From: Cenococcum geophilum 1.58
Lineage: Eukaryota > Ascomycota > Dothideomycetes > Gloniales > Gloniaceae
Direction: 5' to 3'
Assembly: GCA_001692895.1 (NCBI GenBank)
Contig: KV748181.1
Span: 3,353,640 to 3,417,639, forward strand
Length of the DNA: 64,000 nt
Position numbers and translations under genes: made by a program. The notes below the pieces were generated by a model. The model made no database searches. It was not told the origin of the DNA and was given only the letters and a program-made list of their open reading frames with translations. Shown piece by piece: positions 55,344 to 64,000 of the stretch; position 1 is the first letter of the stretch, and each line of letters starts with the position of its first letter.

Positions 55344-55366
55344 AACTTTAACCGCCGGTTGAAGTT
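55344..55366. repeat. 23-bp palindrome in the Copia B tail
   Basis: AACTTTAACC / GGTTGAAGTT around a 3-base centre, about 80 bp from the palindrome at 55238. Same motif as 14162-14184 and 62977-62999. Confidence 0.85.
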
Positions 55367-55419
55367 CCTGGACATCTTAAAACCTTATATAACTAAGAAA
55401 TTTCTAGGGACTCCCTTTT

Positions 55420-58400
55420 TACCTAACCTTTAATTTATATATATAGAGTATTTATATTAATAAACGTCTTTAGTGCCTTATTTAGGTTCGCCTTTATTAT
55501 TATATCTACTGGGTTATCTTAGCCATTAATCTATTAAATCTTAAAGAGTTCTTAACGCTTGTAGGATTACTAAAGTGCTATAATATTAATTACAAGGCGC
55601 TTCTCCTTTATAGTATTAAGCTTAATTAAACACTTATAGAGAGAATATAAGTTGGTATATACGATTATAGGAATAATAGGAAGTTTAAGTTAATCTATAA
55701 TTATCTTTAGGGTAGTTCTAATTGCAATTGCCATATTAACTCCACTAACTATTCTATATATCTTTAACGCTAGAACACTTTAAGTAACGCGCTTGCTCTT
55801 AATTAAGCTCTAATAGATAAGATTACCGTGGATTATAGAGTTATTCTCTTTAGTAGATTTATTTATAATAATGATTTTATATCCTAGCTAGGAGCTAAAA
55901 TCTTTATTATTTATAAACGATTTATTAATAAATATAAAGAGCTTAGTAGTAGGAAGGTTAATAGGCACGTAGAGTAGTCCCCAATTAAGATGGTTTATTT
56001 GCTAGAAAAGATGCTTATTTAGGGCAAGGACATTATTCTTAGTTAGTTCCTAGTATTAAGCCGTAATAGAGAGATTAAATAAAGCCTTAGGTTAATAGAT
56101 AGAAGTAACATAAGCTCTATAAGTACGTTACTCCATATATCCTTGCTTTAGAGAATTAATATTAATAATGTTAATCTTTTTGCCTTAACCCTTCTGGCGC
56201 AAAGCAATGGAATCCTTATTTAGGGAGAGGATGCATCTATTAAAGAGTAATGGTGTTATTAAGTTAAGCTTTTCCTTTAGCTTTACTATAAGATTTACCT
56301 TTACTAGCTTATCCTCTTTAAGAGCTAAGAATTGGTTGTCTCCTAAGATAATTATATTATTAGTTTATATACCAATAATTCTAAATAGGGTTCCCGTAGT
56401 TATAATAAGGAAGTAGGGATTAAATATAGAAGTAGTTATTAAAAGCTTCTCTTTATAGTACTTGTTATAGGTAGCCTACTAGTAAGTTTCTGCCTTTGTG
56501 ATTCTATATAATGGCTTAAGCATAACCATAATTGTATCTTTAGGATACTAGTGGCGAATTTGCTTTAGAGGGTATACTAATATTAAGCGCTAAAGGTGCG
56601 TCTCTAATTAGGTGTAGGCTTAAGTAATATCTTGCAAATAAACCGCTATTTTATTCTTTATTAAGAAGGGAGCTAATGTAATAATAACTTACTAACTAGC
56701 TCGTTAAATCGTGGGAGATTATATAAGAATTATCTCTTTACTATTATTATTATAACCTTAGATAATAAGCCTTAATTTCTTAAATAGGGCGTTAGTAGTC
56801 TTGCCCTTAATCTTATTAACTATCCTTAACTTAAAGATACAAACTTTATTAAACTTAGTAGGGTTATACTTCTTAAATTTAAAGACTCCTCTTATAATAA
56901 GACCGTTGATCTCCTGCTTATTAGATGCTTAGAAAGGAGCTCCTAGGGTTATAATATAACCTTCCTTTTAGAGCTGTTTTATAAGCTTAAAGTTAGCCTT
57001 TTCTTTAGCCGTTATAAAGGCCATTAATAACTTAACTTTATTCTTAATAGCGGCAACAAATTGTTCTTTAAAATTAATAAGATATTAGCAATTTTGTAAT
57101 CCCTTTGGGCAACCTCTACCGCGTTATAGTTATGGTGTATCTACTATAATTATATCGGGATTGTAGTTGCCTTCTAGAGTATATTAATTGTAGTTCTCTT
57201 TTAGGGCATCTTTTAGGGCATCCTATAAAGGCTTGGAATTATTATCTTTATAGTAAAGCTTAATAATAGTTAAATGGAATTAAGTAGGTCTATAAGGCAT
57301 CTAAATAGTGTAAGTTTAGCCATTAATTATAATAAGTTAATGTGGGCCTAACTATCCTCCCTTTTTATGCTATACGCGTATCTTAGACTAGAGTGGCAGA
57401 TTAAGTATAGTTAAGGTGTTTAGGCCATTTCTTATTCCTAGTGCGTTATTAACTTAGCGTATAGCGTAGAGCTATTGTACCTCCTTTATTGCCTTATAAA
57501 TAGCCTTAGCTTATTATATAACGGAGGGAGATAGTAAAGAATTATTAATTATTTAAGGGTAGGCGCTAAAGACTAGTAATATAGGTATAAGTCTATCTAG
57601 GCTAGCGGAATTGTTAATAGCTTTAACAGCTATTTATAAGGTAAGTTTTTCGCTAGCGTCCTTTAGTTTTAAAGAGATAATCTTATATATATGGCGTAAT
57701 GGCGTGTAATATTACTCTACTTTTCTAATACTATTATATGCCTTAATAGGGACTTCCTTAACCTTAATTGCTATTACCTTTATCTGTTATTAAAACTCTA
57801 TAGATAAGAAGTTCTTTTCTACGTTATAGACGATTTAATTAGGGGGTCCTAGGTAGATATTAATCTAGTATAACTAAAGGATATCCTATGCGTTCCTAGC
57901 TAATATATCCTTTAAGAATCGTGTGGCTTAGAAGGAGGTTAAGAAGTTAATAACTTAGAGTACTAACTTGCCGCTAAGATATATAACGTTAACGATAATA
58001 TAGAAGTTAAAGTTATAGTTATTTTTAAGGGTGAACTTAAATCGGCTAGGGGACCTCTGGTTTATTTAGTAGTAGTAGTAGTATTTTATAAGATACTTAA
58101 TTACCTTAACTTTAACTTTATAGCCTACTTACTAAAGAACCCTAAGTAATTAGTAAACTAATAGGTAACTAAAACAATAGTATAGTTGGCGTAACTCTAA
58201 CTTAGTTAAATGGCTCTAAGCAATACTCTTTTCTAGTTATTAAAGGAGTAGCTAAGGGTGACCCTACTTACGTATAATAGGCACCCGATTATCTCCCTGC
58301 ATAAATATATTCTTAAGGTTATTAAGCTTAACGCCTAGTTTGTCTATATCTCTAATATAAAATAGAAATAGGGTATTTGTGGGAATAACGTAAAAAGTAA

Positions 58401-60302
58401 TATACCCTAAGGGGGTTTGAACCCTAATTATGCTAAGAGAGATTGTAGTACCTTTGCTAAAACGAATCATATATTGGCCTGCCGTTAAATAGTTAATCTA
58501 AATAGAGCTATTAAGCTGCTAAAGGGCTTAAACTTAAGGTTCTCCTACTATAGATACTCCTGCGGCTCTAGTGTCTGGTATAATACTATAGAAGATGTTC
58601 GCTGAGTATCTATTATTAAAGGAGAATATAGAACTCTCCCTTGGCTTATTAAAGATATCTAACTTTATAATAGAGTGGAGCGTAGATTGGTTATTAAGAA
58701 TAGCGACGGTTTATATCCTATTTACCTTACTATACTTAGTAAAGTATTAGTTAGGTAAGTAATCCTTAATTTCTATATCTATAAGGAGCTGTTTAGTCTT
58801 ATTAACCTTACCTTTAAGGTTTTTTACACCTTTATATTAAACCAGGAAGCTTTAAAAGTAGGCCGTAGTAACCTTATAATTTTTAACGTTTCTTATACTC
58901 TAACGGAACTTATTATATACCTCTTTTCGCTTATTAAGGGAGTATCTAGTTAACTAGCAATTTGGCTTCTTATAAACGTAGTACTTTTTTTAGTAATTAC
59001 TTTAAAATAAACCTCCATGAGGACCTCTATAATTACCTTATAGTTAATATTAATTATACCCTCTTCCGTATTCCCTACTATGGCCACTATATATTTAATT
59101 AGTCTAGTTATAATTATATTAGTTAGGAATACTTAGTTAGGTAGAGTTTTTAGTATAAAACTGTTAAGATTCTTATATTTGTATTATAGTACCTATAGTG
59201 GAGTATAGCTTAGCATATACTCCTTTAAACGTATTTATAGGTTTATATAGCGCTAAGTTGCACTTAGGAACGCTATAACATACTAAGATAACCTGGTCCC
59301 TTAGGCTGTTCTTATTTTAGTAAGTTTTAGTAAGGCTATATTAGATTTTCTAGAGTTTATTAAAGAGTAGTTAAAGGCACTCTAAATAAGTCTTTATTAG
59401 GTTAGAAGCAATAACTCTTTAAAATATAGTTTTTTGCTATTTAGACATATAAAGCTAGCAATTCTTATTAGTCTTAAAGTGGGCTCTAGTAAGCTAAAGT
59501 ATTATATTAAAGCTATAGTTTTTACCCGTAATATAGTTATAATANAATANTACTGCCNNTCCCTTTAANATAATAGAGAAAGCGTANTAGTACTAGTNGC
59601 NTTAAATTNTAACCTTNTTATAACAGTTATAAAAGACCTATAGTTTTACTCTAAGTATATTATATAGTTCTTCTCTAAACTTTTTCTCTTTGTCTAAATA
59701 TACCTTTATTAGATTTGTAACTTCTTATAGTAAAGGCTTACCGGTTAACTAGAGTAGAGGAGGTAGAGACGAAGTAACTCTAAGTAAAAGAGCACTTTTA
59801 GGTAGGAGAGCAGCTCTAGCTAGGGGGTTAGTATTCTAGGGGTTTTAATATAAATTAAAGTTACCTTCCGAAGAATATAGGTTGTTTTTAGGTTTCCGTA
59901 GTTAATGTATAATCTTAGCTTCCGTCTATATTAGTTCTTTTATACTAGTAATAACGGCCTAAATATTACTAGTAATTAGGTTACCGTTTTTAGTAATATA
60001 TACCCTATTTCTATAAAAGAAGTCTTAAAAATCCTAAACAATATTAATATTGCTAAGTGCCTAGGTATCAGCAGTCCATCCTATAAAATCCTCCCTAAAA
60101 TACTCCTATAGTTATAAATTAGCGTAGTATCTATTTTAGTAGAATATAATATAGTGTAGGAGAAAGCCGTTGACTTATTTTGCGGTATAAGTTATTATAT
60201 TAAAGGCAAATTTGTCCTAATCTTTATTAATAAGTTTCGCGTGTTTAACTACCCCTAGTAGTAAGGAGTTTTTCCAGTTATTTAAAGTAGGCGTAGCCAT
60301 GT
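55420..60302 (-). pseudogene. gag-pol: Copia B gag-pol remnant
   Basis: An ATG at about 60302-60300 starts M-A-T-P-T-L-N-N-W-K-N-S-L-L-L-G, a normal Copia Gag opening. A zinc motif K-K-Y-Y-V-Y-K-K-P-N-C (about 59000-58968) has two Cys as Tyr. A protease/pre-integrase segment lies at 58470-58264 (LGYITFYVIPTNTLFLFYIRDIDKLG, then VPIIRK). Integrase about 58130-57550, RT about 57000-56300, RNase H to about 55450. Damage is heavy but the domain order is complete. Short + strand frames here (for example 56207-56416) are shadows. Confidence 0.8.
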
Positions 60303-60695
60303 TTTCGGAGGAAGAGAAGTGTTGTAAGGATTGTCGTTTGGTACGCGTTCGTGGTGTGTATTTATCGTTTAGTACGCGCTCGTCATTTGGTACGCGTTCG
60401 TGACGTATATTTGCGATTATAGGGCTTAGAACTAGTTTTAGCCTTAAATCGCGAAGACTATAAAGCGTATTATTCTGCGTAATGGACGTAAGAATTTATA
60501 ATCTTAGGAAGGCTTAGGACTAGTTCTGGCCTTTAAATCCTTAGATTTGTAGAAGAGTTCTATTTAAGGTTTAGGACCAGTTCTGGCCTTAAAAGATAAC
60601 TTCCTTTAGTACGAGTAGCACTGGTATAGTGGCTCGTCTCTTCTTGGAATACCTAGCTGTTCTATAGTATAACAGTGAAGTTAACCACTAATTAG

Positions 60696-60911
60696 TGTTG
60701 ATTACATAAGGTGATATTATGTAGCTATGGTTCGTAGATAGTATAATAATAATTCTATATTCTTCTTAAAGAAAGGGGTAAGGAATTTAAGGTTTCTTAC
60801 CACGCTAGTGCCGCGGCGGTATGTAATAGCAACTTGCCGTATATAACGGCAACTTGCCATACGTGACGGCAATATGCCTCATATGGTGACCATTTGCCTT
60901 TATTCCCAACA
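60696..60911 (-). repeat. Copia B LTR, right copy (5' LTR)
   Basis: 216 bp partner of 54805-55020, followed by ATTAC. Confidence 0.9.
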
Positions 60912-62533
60912 ATTACTAATAGGTAAGGATATTTCTTCTTTCTGTATAGTAATCCTATTTTTTTAACTGCTGTTAGTAAGATATAGTTCCTTATTACTCT
61001 ACTATTTATTAATACTTCAAACTGTTAATCTTACTATTTAATTCGTAAATTTAGGTATTATCCTTAAATTCCTTTAAGGGTTTAAGGCTCTATTACTAGT
61101 TCCCTCTAGTTTTATAGGCCTCTACTTTTCCTAACTATTAGCTGCTTAATCCTATTTATACTTAGTCTACTTTTAGCTAATACTTAGTTTACTTCTTATC
61201 TTTAATATACTATATATATATATTCTCTAGGCATTCCCACCACTGTTATCTATTTAGGTATTCTTCCGTAAGGAATCTTTTTAGCTAAAGTATTAAATTT
61301 CCTAACTCCTAAACTTCTACTAAATGCTAACTATATATATACTTAGCGTTTTAGTACTTTTATTCTTCCGTTATCTAATATATTCTTATAAGGTATTTCT
61401 TATACTTATCTTTAGGTGCTCTATGTATATTACACGTATTATTTACACATACGATCTATACCAACGTATAGTGTACTTAGTGTTTTAACTTTTGGCTCGT
61501 CTTTATCCTTAAGTTTAAACCTTTATTATATTAATCTAAATATTGCGACTTTATTTACGGGTACTAAAATATACCTCTTACTTCTCTAGTTCTCCAAACG
61601 TTCCTTTAGATCCTTTAACATTATAATTAAGGCTCCTTTAATATAACTTATCGCCTTTTCCGTAATAGGGTAGTCCTAAATAACTTTTTCATCTAACTAT
61701 ATATAGAAATCTTCCCACTTGTCGTTATACCTCTACCTATACTACTTTTGGTATAGCTACTGGAGTATATACAGCTTATTTATAAGGAAGTATCTTCTTA
61801 TTACTACGTCGTAATAGCCTTTAGTATATTATTCTTTGAACCTAGTTAGAATTCCTAAATCCTCTTTATTTTTTAGTTTAGTAAGCTACTTAGCTCTTAG
61901 AGTGCCTGCTCTAGGCCTATTAGTAATTTTTTATATAGGTGCTCTATTCCTCGCATGTCCTAATATATTAGTCCTCTAATTTAATTTCTATTATTACTAT
62001 ACAATAATCCTAGCTTTAAATTCTACTATAGTTTCTTTTGGTTTTCTTCTTCTGAGTAGATCCTTAAAGTCTTCTTACTTCTTAATCTCGATATTAACTT
62101 TTTAATTTTTAGGCTGAACACTTTATTCTCTTAGTAAGTCTTTTAGGTTTATATGTCTATCTCCTAATCTAGCTACTATTTATGCCGCTAATTCTTTAAT
62201 CTTATTAATAGTCCTTATTTATATCTTAAAGTCTTAGTTCTATAGGATTTTTAATCCTAAGCTTGCTTCTATTTTAAGCTTTACTCCTACCTTAGTCTAA
62301 CTAGGCTTAGGTGTTCTCATCTCGTCTTAAGAGTTTTAAATCTCACTTATCTCGTCTTAAGAATCTTATACCTATAGGAAACTCTATCCCGAGCTTATTT
62401 ATATATCCTTAAACTAAGCTACTGCCCTACTCTATTGGTTTCTATCTATTATAGGTCCTTAGGTCTACCTTATTTTATTTTAAGAATCTTAGTTATCTTT
62501 TATCTTATCTTAAGAATCTTAAGCCTTTAGCTT
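60912..62533 (-). pseudogene. G2 copy 3 protease start and gag-pol linker
   Basis: The minus strand is colinear with copy 2 at about 38975-40450, including TTAAGATTCTTAAGA-type repeats (62080-62530). It ends at the G3 LTR. No gag knuckle is left in this copy. Confidence 0.7.
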
Positions 62534-62720
62534 TGTTACAGTGCTGCAATGAAGTAGACTAAATAACTACGTTGTGGTATGAAGAGGGGAAGAAGGTGGA
62601 AAGGGGGTATTGTATATAAATAGTAGGGCCGGCCGCCAAGTCGCTAGTAGTGGGCCAGCTAACAGTAGGGAATAGTACGAGACAGTATGAAACAGTATAC
62701 GTTAGGTCAGTGCCGTAACA
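62534..62720 (-). repeat. G3 3' LTR (187 bp)
   Basis: On the minus strand TGTTACGGCACTGACCT...CACTGTAACA. Same length and same start as the solo LTR at 9212-9398. A TATA-like TATATACAAT lies mid-LTR. Confidence 0.85.
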
Positions 62721-62851
62721 GTACTCCTCTCCCCTAGACGGTTTGGTCCCTAAACTAAATAAATAACTTAAAAATAGGCAGTATACGGGGTTGCCTATTT
62801 TCTACCGCAAAGATATTAGTTCCGCTTACCGCCCTTAACCGAGCTAATGGC

Positions 62852-62878
62852 GATTTTCTATGCCGGGTATGGAAAATC
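62852..62878. repeat. Altered copy of the TTTTCTATCC palindrome in the G3 tail
   Basis: GATTTTCTAT...GTATGGAAAATC. Pairing is reduced by transitions, but position and flanks match 55238-55262. Confidence 0.7.
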
Positions 62879-62976
62879 CTAATTGGTTAGTTTAGTGAGT
62901 AAGGTCGGTAAAACTCTATACCGCTACCTAAATCAGTCCGTGTGGCGTTTTTTAGCGAGAATTTGGCTAATTAGAC

Positions 62977-62999
62977 AACTTTAACCGCTGGTCAAAGTT
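62977..62999. repeat. 23-bp palindrome in the G3 tail
   Basis: AACTTTAACC / GGTCAAAGTT with a 3-base centre. Confidence 0.8.
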
Positions 63000-63039
63000 C
63001 TATAATATCTTAACCACTATAAATTTTAATGCGGTGGTC

Positions 63040-64000
63040 GGCCGCGACCTTGGCGTGACTTTTCCTTATCTTATGCCTAGTCTGGGGGTCTTGGCTTCTT
63101 AGGGTGTTGCTTATAAAAGCGCTATACAGCTTATTTACAACCCTTTAGGTCTTTTTCTAGCTGCCAGGTTGTATCCTTATAATATTTCTATTTAATCTTA
63201 TAAGTTAGGCCCTAGGGGTCTTCGTTATATATATTAAGGATTTTCTTAAACTCCTATTTATCTTCTATGTTGCTATTATTATCTCTCTTTGCTACTCGTC
63301 CTTATATATTACGGCGCTCTATAGTATTAATATTTGCTTGGCCAGGGATCTCTTTAGCAGCCTAGAGGCGGACCTTAGATGTATAAAAGGATTTATTTAC
63401 TCGGATGTGGTCTAGGAGGTCTACTATAACTACCCTTTAGTATACTGTAAGTACGGGGTATAGGCCGTCCCATTTATCGTCCTATTTCTTCTTAGGTTTA
63501 TTTATCTTTATATTTTCTAAGCTAACTATAACTATATCACCTTCGTAGAATAACGCGCTTTTGTTCCTATAAGTATTAGTATTATCTTTATAGCGTTACT
63601 ATAAAATCCGGGCTAGGGCCTTAAGCTATATTAATATCCGCTTAAAGTGGTTAGCTATAGAGTCTGCGTAAAAAAACTTCTTCTTTGCTTATGCTAATAG
63701 TGTTAGTAGGCGGGGGCTAGCAGGCTTAATTTTAAGGCGAGGGTTAAAGCTATAGTTTATAAAAAACAGGGAGATACCTATGCTCTTATTAACTTGGTTA
63801 TTTATAGCAAACTTGGTAAGCGGTAGGTAGTTAACCTAGTTATCCTATATAAAGCTAACAAAAGCATAAAGGTATTTATTTATAGCGGCGTTAATAATTT
63901 TAGTTTAGCCGTCCGTTTTTAGGTGCTAGGCTAAGCTTAGTTATAAGGTTATCTTAAGGCGTTTACTTAGTTGTTACTAGAAGTCGCTAACAAATTATAT
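63040..64000 (-). pseudogene. pol: G3 integrase C-terminus and chromodomain
   Basis: Minus-strand frame from about 63990: S-D-F-W, H-L-K-T-D-G-stop-T-K-I-I-N (the QTDGQTE motif, about 63930-63895), N-Y-L-P-L-T-K-F-A-I-N-N-Q, then YEGDIVIVSLENIKINKPKK (about 63555-63495) and W-D-G-L-Y-P-V-L (the GPF/Y-type C-terminal block). The chromodomain lies at about 63250-63120: E-F-K-K-I-L-N-I-Y...L-T-Y-K-I-K-stop-K-Y-Y-K-D-T-T-W-Q-L-E-K-D-L-K-G-C. Few stops remain, so it is better preserved than G1. Its integrase sequence differs from G1 and G2. Confidence 0.8.

Larger units (their letters stand above)
54805..60911 (-). mobile_element. Copia B: LTR retrotransposon, 216-bp LTRs, TSD ATTAC
   Basis: The LTRs 54805-55020 and 60696-60911 are both 216 bp, TGTTG...CAACA in the better copy, and differ at about 27 sites, all transitions. 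ATTAC flanks both sides (54800-54804, 60912-60916). The minus strand encodes gag, a protease-like region, integrase, RT and RNase H in Copia order. Same family as the truncated + strand copy at 31087-34323. Heavier damage than Copia A. Ambiguous bases occur at 59545-59629. Confidence 0.95.
44133..62533 (-). mobile_element. G2 copy 3: chromodomain Gypsy retrotransposon, minus strand, two Copia insertions
   Basis: Minus-strand order from high to low coordinates: gag-pol linker (62533-61100), protease (split by Copia B at 54805-60911), RT, RNase H, integrase (split by Copia A at 45799-52124), chromodomain (about 45590-45410), antisense frame (45350-44400) and 3' LTR (44133-44323). It lacks the 5' LTR and gag, because at 62533 it abuts the LTR of G3. 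Copies 2 and 3 lie tail to tail. Confidence 0.85.
62534..64000 (-). mobile_element. G3: chromodomain Gypsy retrotransposon, 3' end, runs off the window
   Basis: The minus strand carries integrase, chromodomain, a non-coding tail with two palindromes, a purine tract (CTAGGGGAGAGGAG at about 62737-62724) and an LTR. It abuts G2 copy 3 at 62533/62534, so it had probably inserted there. The rest lies beyond 64000. Confidence 0.85.

Noticed and set aside
56207-56416. 69-codon + strand frame in Copia B
   Set aside because: Antisense of the Copia B RT/RNase H region; no independent support.
62534-62720. 5' LTR of G2 copy 3
   Set aside because: The sequence does not match the G2 LTRs (30898, 37256, 44133). 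It matches the solo LTR at 9212, and the purine tract on its other side makes it the 3' LTR of G3.
1-64000. Working host genes, rRNA or complete tRNAs
   Set aside because: None seen on either strand; all recognisable domains are transposon-derived and broken.

Overview
This window looks like a transposon-packed, AT-rich block from a filamentous ascomycete (Pezizomycotina) genome that uses repeat-induced point mutation (RIP). I found no intact host gene. Almost every recognisable protein domain belongs to a transposable element. The reading frames are broken mainly by TAA/TAG at positions where the family has Gln, Trp or Arg codons, and Cys and His residues appear as Tyr. The three LTR pairs I compared by eye (16087/18037, 45799/51854, 54805/60696) differ at about 13, 16 and 27 sites, and every difference is a transition. 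That is the RIP signature. The genus cannot be told from this.

Layout. 1-1496: low-complexity DNA and a TATA-bearing leader. 1497-14613: a chromodomain Gypsy element (here G1, + strand). It is split by a 2.6 kb tandem-repeat-rich insertion (about 4553-7162), a solo LTR with TSD (9212-9398) and a Mutator-like DNA transposon (9586-14160, 54-bp TIRs, 11-bp TSD). G1 ends in a 3' LTR at 14403-14613. 14614-31086: a second chromodomain Gypsy family (G2 copy 1, + strand), broken by a small LTR element encoding paired C2HC fingers (16087-18240), a minus-strand LINE (18962-24811) that itself holds a hAT transposon (20584-23668), and a Ginger-like, integrase-bearing DNA transposon (25223-29201). 31087-34323: the 3' part of a Copia element. 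34324-37255: about 2.9 kb that I cannot assign. It contains long RIP-damaged reading frames and a patch with little RIP, and it is the best candidate for something undescribed. 37256-44132: G2 copy 2 (+). 44133-62533: G2 copy 3 (-), tail to tail with copy 2 and split by two different Copia elements (45799-52124 and 54805-60911). 62534-64000: the 3' end of another chromodomain Gypsy element (G3, -), running off the window.

How it fits together. The nesting gives an order of events: G2 first, then the Ginger, LINE and small LTR insertions, and the hAT after the LINE. On the other arm the two Copia elements came after G2 copy 3. Because flanks and target-site duplications can be read for nine insertions, the element boundaries are firmer than the damaged coding regions. 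Unexpected features are (i) an antisense reading frame with a cysteine cluster downstream of the G2 chromodomain, seen in three copies; (ii) a two-palindrome module shared by the 3' tails of a Gypsy and a Copia element; and (iii) the unassigned block at 34.3-37.3 kb.

All domain calls are read by eye from translations. No similarity search was run.
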